Assembly (NCBI GenBank): GCA_019120475.1 | Contig: DWVA01000120.1 | Location: forward strand, 1 to 8,881 | DNA from: Candidatus Blautia intestinipullorum | GTDB taxonomy: Bacteria; Bacillota; Clostridia; Lachnospirales; Lachnospiraceae | DNA: 8,881 nt | Reading direction: 5' to 3' | Made by a program: the position numbers and the translations under genes | The notes under the pieces: generated by a model | Told to the model about the DNA's origin: nothing | The model's database searches: none | The model's input: only the letters and a program-made list of their open reading frames with translations | In this document: positions 6,465 to 8,881 of the stretch, in pieces | Layout of the letters: the number at the start of each line of letters is the position of its first letter | Position numbering within the stretch: position 1 is the first letter of the stretch

Positions 6465-7304
6465 GCGGAAAGCGGCGGCAAAACGGCTGGCGCTGCTGAA
6501 ACCGGACAGAGAGGCGATGGAAGAAACGGACAGATCCGTATTCTTCATCAGATGAATACTCCTGGAAATCCGGTAGTCGTTCAGATACTGGGAGATGGTG
6601 CATCCTGTCATCTGACGGAAGAAGCGGCAGCAGTTTTCCCTGCTCATAGGAATCTGCGCGGAAAGTTCTGTGAGAGACAAAGGAGAGCCATAGTGCCCGT
6701 GGATATAATCCAGAAGCATCTGAAGCCTCTGCAGATTTCCGGGAGCCGCAGTCCGGGCGGGCCGGAGTTTTTCCTGATGTCTGCGGATGACGCTGCCGAA
6801 GGCTGTGCAGAGAAGACCGTGAACCTGAAGCTGATAGGCGAAGGGCTTGCCGAGACAGAGCCGGTCTACCTCACGGAACATGGCAAGCAGACCGGAATCG
6901 CCTTTTTCCGGGTCAAGAGGAACGGCAGAAAGCTCCGGAGACTCCAGGTATGGACGGATGATCTCCATTTCCAGAAAGCTTCCGGGAGTGCCGTAAAGAA
7001 AAGACGGATGTACGATCATGGAGATAAAACGGGCGCTGCCTTTGGCGAGGGCCATCATATGGGGCGTGTTTGCATTGATGATAAGTCCCTGCCCGGCACA
7101 CAGGCGAAATGATTTTCCGCCTACAAGATAAAGAACCGTCCCTTCGGTGACCAGAGAGATTTCCAGCTCGCTGTGCCAGTGGCAGCGGATATAATTGTCC
7201 TGGAAGTCGCTGATATTGTCATGATTGATCTGAAGAGGAAAATCCGGAGTACCATGGGTGCATAATTCCCGAAGACTGTCGTCTGTCTGAATCGTCTGTT
7301 TCAT
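6402..7304 (-). CDS. AraC-family transcriptional regulator with N-terminal cupin sensor
   Basis: This is a 300-residue DNA-binding regulator. I chose the ATG at 7304-7302 because AAAGGA lies eight bases upstream; the open frame extends further but without a better start. The N-terminal cupin-like ligand domain (about 35-100) includes HWHSELEISLVTEG and a GQGLIINANTPH strand. The C-terminal AraC domain has two helix-turn-helix units: about 209-231 (LSLTELSAQIPMSRENCCRFF) and 258-281 (LSVSSIASLSGFSSASRFAAAF). The family signature KKTGLSPSEYRR (281-292) follows. It is divergent from the MATE pump across about 130 bases, so it probably controls that pump, perhaps in response to the exported compound or a sugar-like ligand. 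It is convergent with the upstream reductase. The target and ligand are inferred from position only. Confidence 0.93.
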   Translation of the reverse strand: MKQTIQTDDSLRELCTHGTPDFPLQINHDNISDFQDNYIRCHWHSELEISLVTEGTVLYLVGGKSFRLCAGQGLIINANTPHMMALAKGSARFISMIVHPSFLYGTPGSFLEMEIIRPYLESPELSAVPLDPEKGDSGLLAMFREVDRLCLGKPFAYQLQVHGLLCTAFGSVIRRHQEKLRPARTAAPGNLQRLQMLLDYIHGHYGSPLSLTELSAQIPMSRENCCRFFRQMTGCTISQYLNDYRISRSIHLMKNTDLSVSSIASLSGFSSASRFAAAFRKKTGLSPSEYRRNHFITTVS

Positions 7305-7434
7305 AGCAGAAATCCTTTCAAAATATATCGCATGTCTCATGTACTTCTGCACATGAAGGGCAGAAGCAGAAAAAGCTGTAAAGGAGGTTTTGAGGCTGCC
7401 GGGAAACAAAAGACCCCGCAGTTTCCACTACATT
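7305..7434. promoter_or_regulatory. Divergent control region between AraC-type regulator and MATE pump
   Basis: This 130-base gap should hold both promoters. It contains two overlapping perfect dyads: TCATGT-N8-ACATGA (7337-7356) and CTTCTGC-N9-GCAGAAG (7344-7366). A direct repeat AGCAGAAA occurs at 7305-7312 and 7365-7372, 60 bases apart. These are candidate AraC-type operators. No consensus -35/-10 pair stands out on either strand, which fits activator-dependent promoters but does not prove them. AAGGAGG (7381-7387) is a strong ribosome site for the pump side. Confidence 0.45.
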
Positions 7435-8772
7435 ATGACACAGGATCTTACAAAAGGAAAGCCTTTTCAGGTACTGCTGCGTTTTTCCCTGCCGGTGATC
7501 GGCGGCAATCTGTTTCAGTTGTTTTATACGCTGGCTGATTCGGTAATCGTGGGAAAAACACTGGGAGCCGACGCTCTTGCGGCAGTGGGCGCCACAAGTA
7601 TTATTATTTATCTGGTGCTGTGCTTTATCCAGGGTATCACAGGAGGATTCGGCATCTGCCTGGGGCAGAGATGCGGCGCTAAGGATGAAGCCGGTATGCG
7701 CAGAAGCATCGCCGCGTCCCTTCTCTGGAGTATTCTTTTTACCATCGTTCTTACAGGGCTATGCTGCGGGCTGGCGCATCCGATCCTTCACTGGATGCAG
7801 ACGCCGGAGCAGATTTATGATATGGCCTATGAATATATGTTTGCCATCCTTGCGGGAACCGGGGCGACGATCTTTTATAATATGATCTCCAACATCCTGA
7901 GGGCGCTGGGAGACAGCAGGACGCCGCTGTATTTTCTTATATTTTCTTCTCTGCTGAATATTGTACTGGATCTGGTCTTTATCCTGACTTTCCATATGGG
8001 AGTCGGCGGAGCTGCCTGGGCCACTGTGCTTTCACAGCTTCTTTCCGCTGTACTTTGCGCCATATGCGGAGCACGAAAATTTGACGTCCTTCGTCTGAAA
8101 GGGAAAGATTTTTCCTATATGAAAAGAGAATCCGCGGCTCATTTAAGGATCGGATTCCCCATGGGTTTCCAGATGTCCGTTATGTGCATCGGACAGCTTG
8201 CCATGCAGGCGGCAGTCAACGCCATAGGACCGGATGCCATTGCCGGATATACAGCGGCTACGAAGGTAGACCAGTTATCCGTACTGATCAATAATGCTTT
8301 CGGCGTTGCTATTGCCAGTTATGTGGCTCAGAATTACGGCGCAGGAAAATGGGACAGGATCAAAAGCGGGGTGAAAGCATCTCTGCTGCAGACCGAGGCC
8401 GTGAATATTTTCCTGGGAGTTTTGATCATTGGAGGCCGGAATCTGGTAGTGCCTATGTTCATAGACACGCCTACGGACAGTATTATCCATTATGCAAACG
8501 GATATCTCCTGGCGGTTGCGCCGTTCTATCTGCTTCTGGGATTCCTGGCGGTGATCCGTTCCTCCATCCAGAGCATGGGAAACGGAAAAGCTCCCTTTGC
8601 CGCCTGCATTACAGAACTGGTGATGAGAATCGCGGCTACCTTCGGTCTGGCGGCGCTGATCGGATATACCGGGATCTGTCTTGCCAGCCCTTTGGCCTGG
8701 CTGGGAGCGGATATCCTACTGGCGGTTGTTTACTGGATAATGATGAAAAAAGAACCGTCCAGATCTTGTTGA
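7435..8772 (+). CDS. MATE-family multidrug efflux transporter
   Basis: This is a 445-residue inner-membrane antiporter of the MATE family, which exports drugs or cations using a sodium or proton gradient. It is very hydrophobic with about 12 predicted helices in two halves. Family features are visible: an N-terminus of LTKGKPFQVLLRFSLPVIGGNLFQ type, ADSVIVGKTLG (D35), RALGDSRTPL (156-165) in the first half, and SIQSMGNGKAP (378-387) as the matching element in the second half. The length is normal (440-460). I chose the ATG at 7435 because the family begins at this point. However, the strong AAGGAGG (7381-7387) is 47 bases upstream, and the frame stays open back to a TTG at 7390 that is too close to it. 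An in-frame CTG at 7396 is optimally spaced but a rare start. The neighbouring AraC-type gene is its likely regulator. Confidence 0.92.
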   Translation: MTQDLTKGKPFQVLLRFSLPVIGGNLFQLFYTLADSVIVGKTLGADALAAVGATSIIIYLVLCFIQGITGGFGICLGQRCGAKDEAGMRRSIAASLLWSILFTIVLTGLCCGLAHPILHWMQTPEQIYDMAYEYMFAILAGTGATIFYNMISNILRALGDSRTPLYFLIFSSLLNIVLDLVFILTFHMGVGGAAWATVLSQLLSAVLCAICGARKFDVLRLKGKDFSYMKRESAAHLRIGFPMGFQMSVMCIGQLAMQAAVNAIGPDAIAGYTAATKVDQLSVLINNAFGVAIASYVAQNYGAGKWDRIKSGVKASLLQTEAVNIFLGVLIIGGRNLVVPMFIDTPTDSIIHYANGYLLAVAPFYLLLGFLAVIRSSIQSMGNGKAPFAACITELVMRIAATFGLAALIGYTGICLASPLAWLGADILLAVVYWIMMKKEPSRSC

Positions 8773-8820
8773 CCTTGCACAAGAAATAACGCCTGTATTT
8801 CCGTTGGATTTTTTTGGCAT

Positions 8821-8881
8821 TGTTCCGATAAAAGCTGAATATTATTCCGATAGCGTTGCTATTATTCCGATAATAGAGTAT
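8821..8881. repeat. Three spaced TTCCGATA repeats with a dyad; candidate end of an insertion element
   Basis: TTCCGATA occurs at 8823-8830, 8845-8852 and 8865-8872. The last two copies are the longer ATTATTCCGATA, exactly 20 bases apart. The third sits in a perfect dyad, CTATTAT-TCCG-ATAATAG (8859-8876). Such closely spaced internal repeats, with a TG at the outer end (8821), resemble ends of IS21-family elements, where the transposase binds several copies. The transposase would lie to the right, outside the window. The repeats are certain. The element is inferred. Alternatives are an operator array or iterons for a downstream gene. Confidence 0.7.

Noticed and set aside
6552..7112. 186-residue + strand frame opposite the AraC-family gene
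   Set aside because: It is the complement of a strongly supported AraC domain, and its translation shows no domain or ribosome site.
7332..7538. 68-residue + strand frame starting in the AraC/MATE gap
   Set aside because: It runs out of frame into the MATE gene, and its composition resembles a frame shadow. Its start lacks a ribosome site.
8774..8816. Terminator after the MATE gene using the seven-T run at 8809-8815
   Set aside because: Only a four-base pairing (AACG with CGTT) precedes the T-run, so no stable stem can be supported.

Overview
The window (about 50% GC, strong AGGAGG ribosome binding sites, TTG/GTG starts alongside ATG) looks like the chromosome of an anaerobic low-to-mid GC Firmicute. 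A gut Clostridia/Lachnospiraceae-type organism is the best guess. The assignment rests on the protein families: a MecA/PBP5-like PBP with BlaI/BlaR1, two ferredoxin-type aldo/keto reductases, a COG1313 radical SAM protein and a clostridial-type MATE pump. It is an inference, not a database match. All genes read on the + strand except one AraC-family regulator.

Region 1 (1-2994) is a compact beta-lactam response operon. It holds the 3' part of a class B penicillin-binding protein with all three transpeptidase motifs, then a BlaI/MecI repressor (TTG start), then a BlaR1/MecR1 sensor-protease (GTG start, one base after the repressor stop). The expected logic is as follows. BlaR1 is acylated by a beta-lactam outside the cell and signals through its membrane zinc protease. 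BlaI is then inactivated, and the operon is derepressed, giving more low-affinity PBP. The operator and promoter should lie upstream of the PBP, outside the window.

Region 2 (2995-6339) is a redox island. A promoter and a short leader with a possible 14-codon upstream ORF precede an aldo/keto reductase carrying two 4Fe-4S cysteine clusters. Its stop codon overlaps the start of a COG1313 radical SAM protein. A second, separately promoted aldo/keto reductase of the same architecture follows. Its promoter has a 19-bp spacer filled with a perfect dyad, the hallmark of MerR-family control, but no MerR gene is visible here.

Region 3 (6340-8772) has a convergent AraC-family regulator and a divergent MATE efflux pump sharing a 130-bp control region rich in inverted repeats. 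The terminator of the second reductase appears to use part of the regulator's coding sequence as one arm.

The right edge (8821-8881) contains three spaced TTCCGATA repeats, the last inside a perfect dyad. This resembles the repeat-rich end of an insertion element (IS21-like is the best guess) entering the window. No RNA genes, CRISPR arrays or gene-free stretches over 300 bases were seen.
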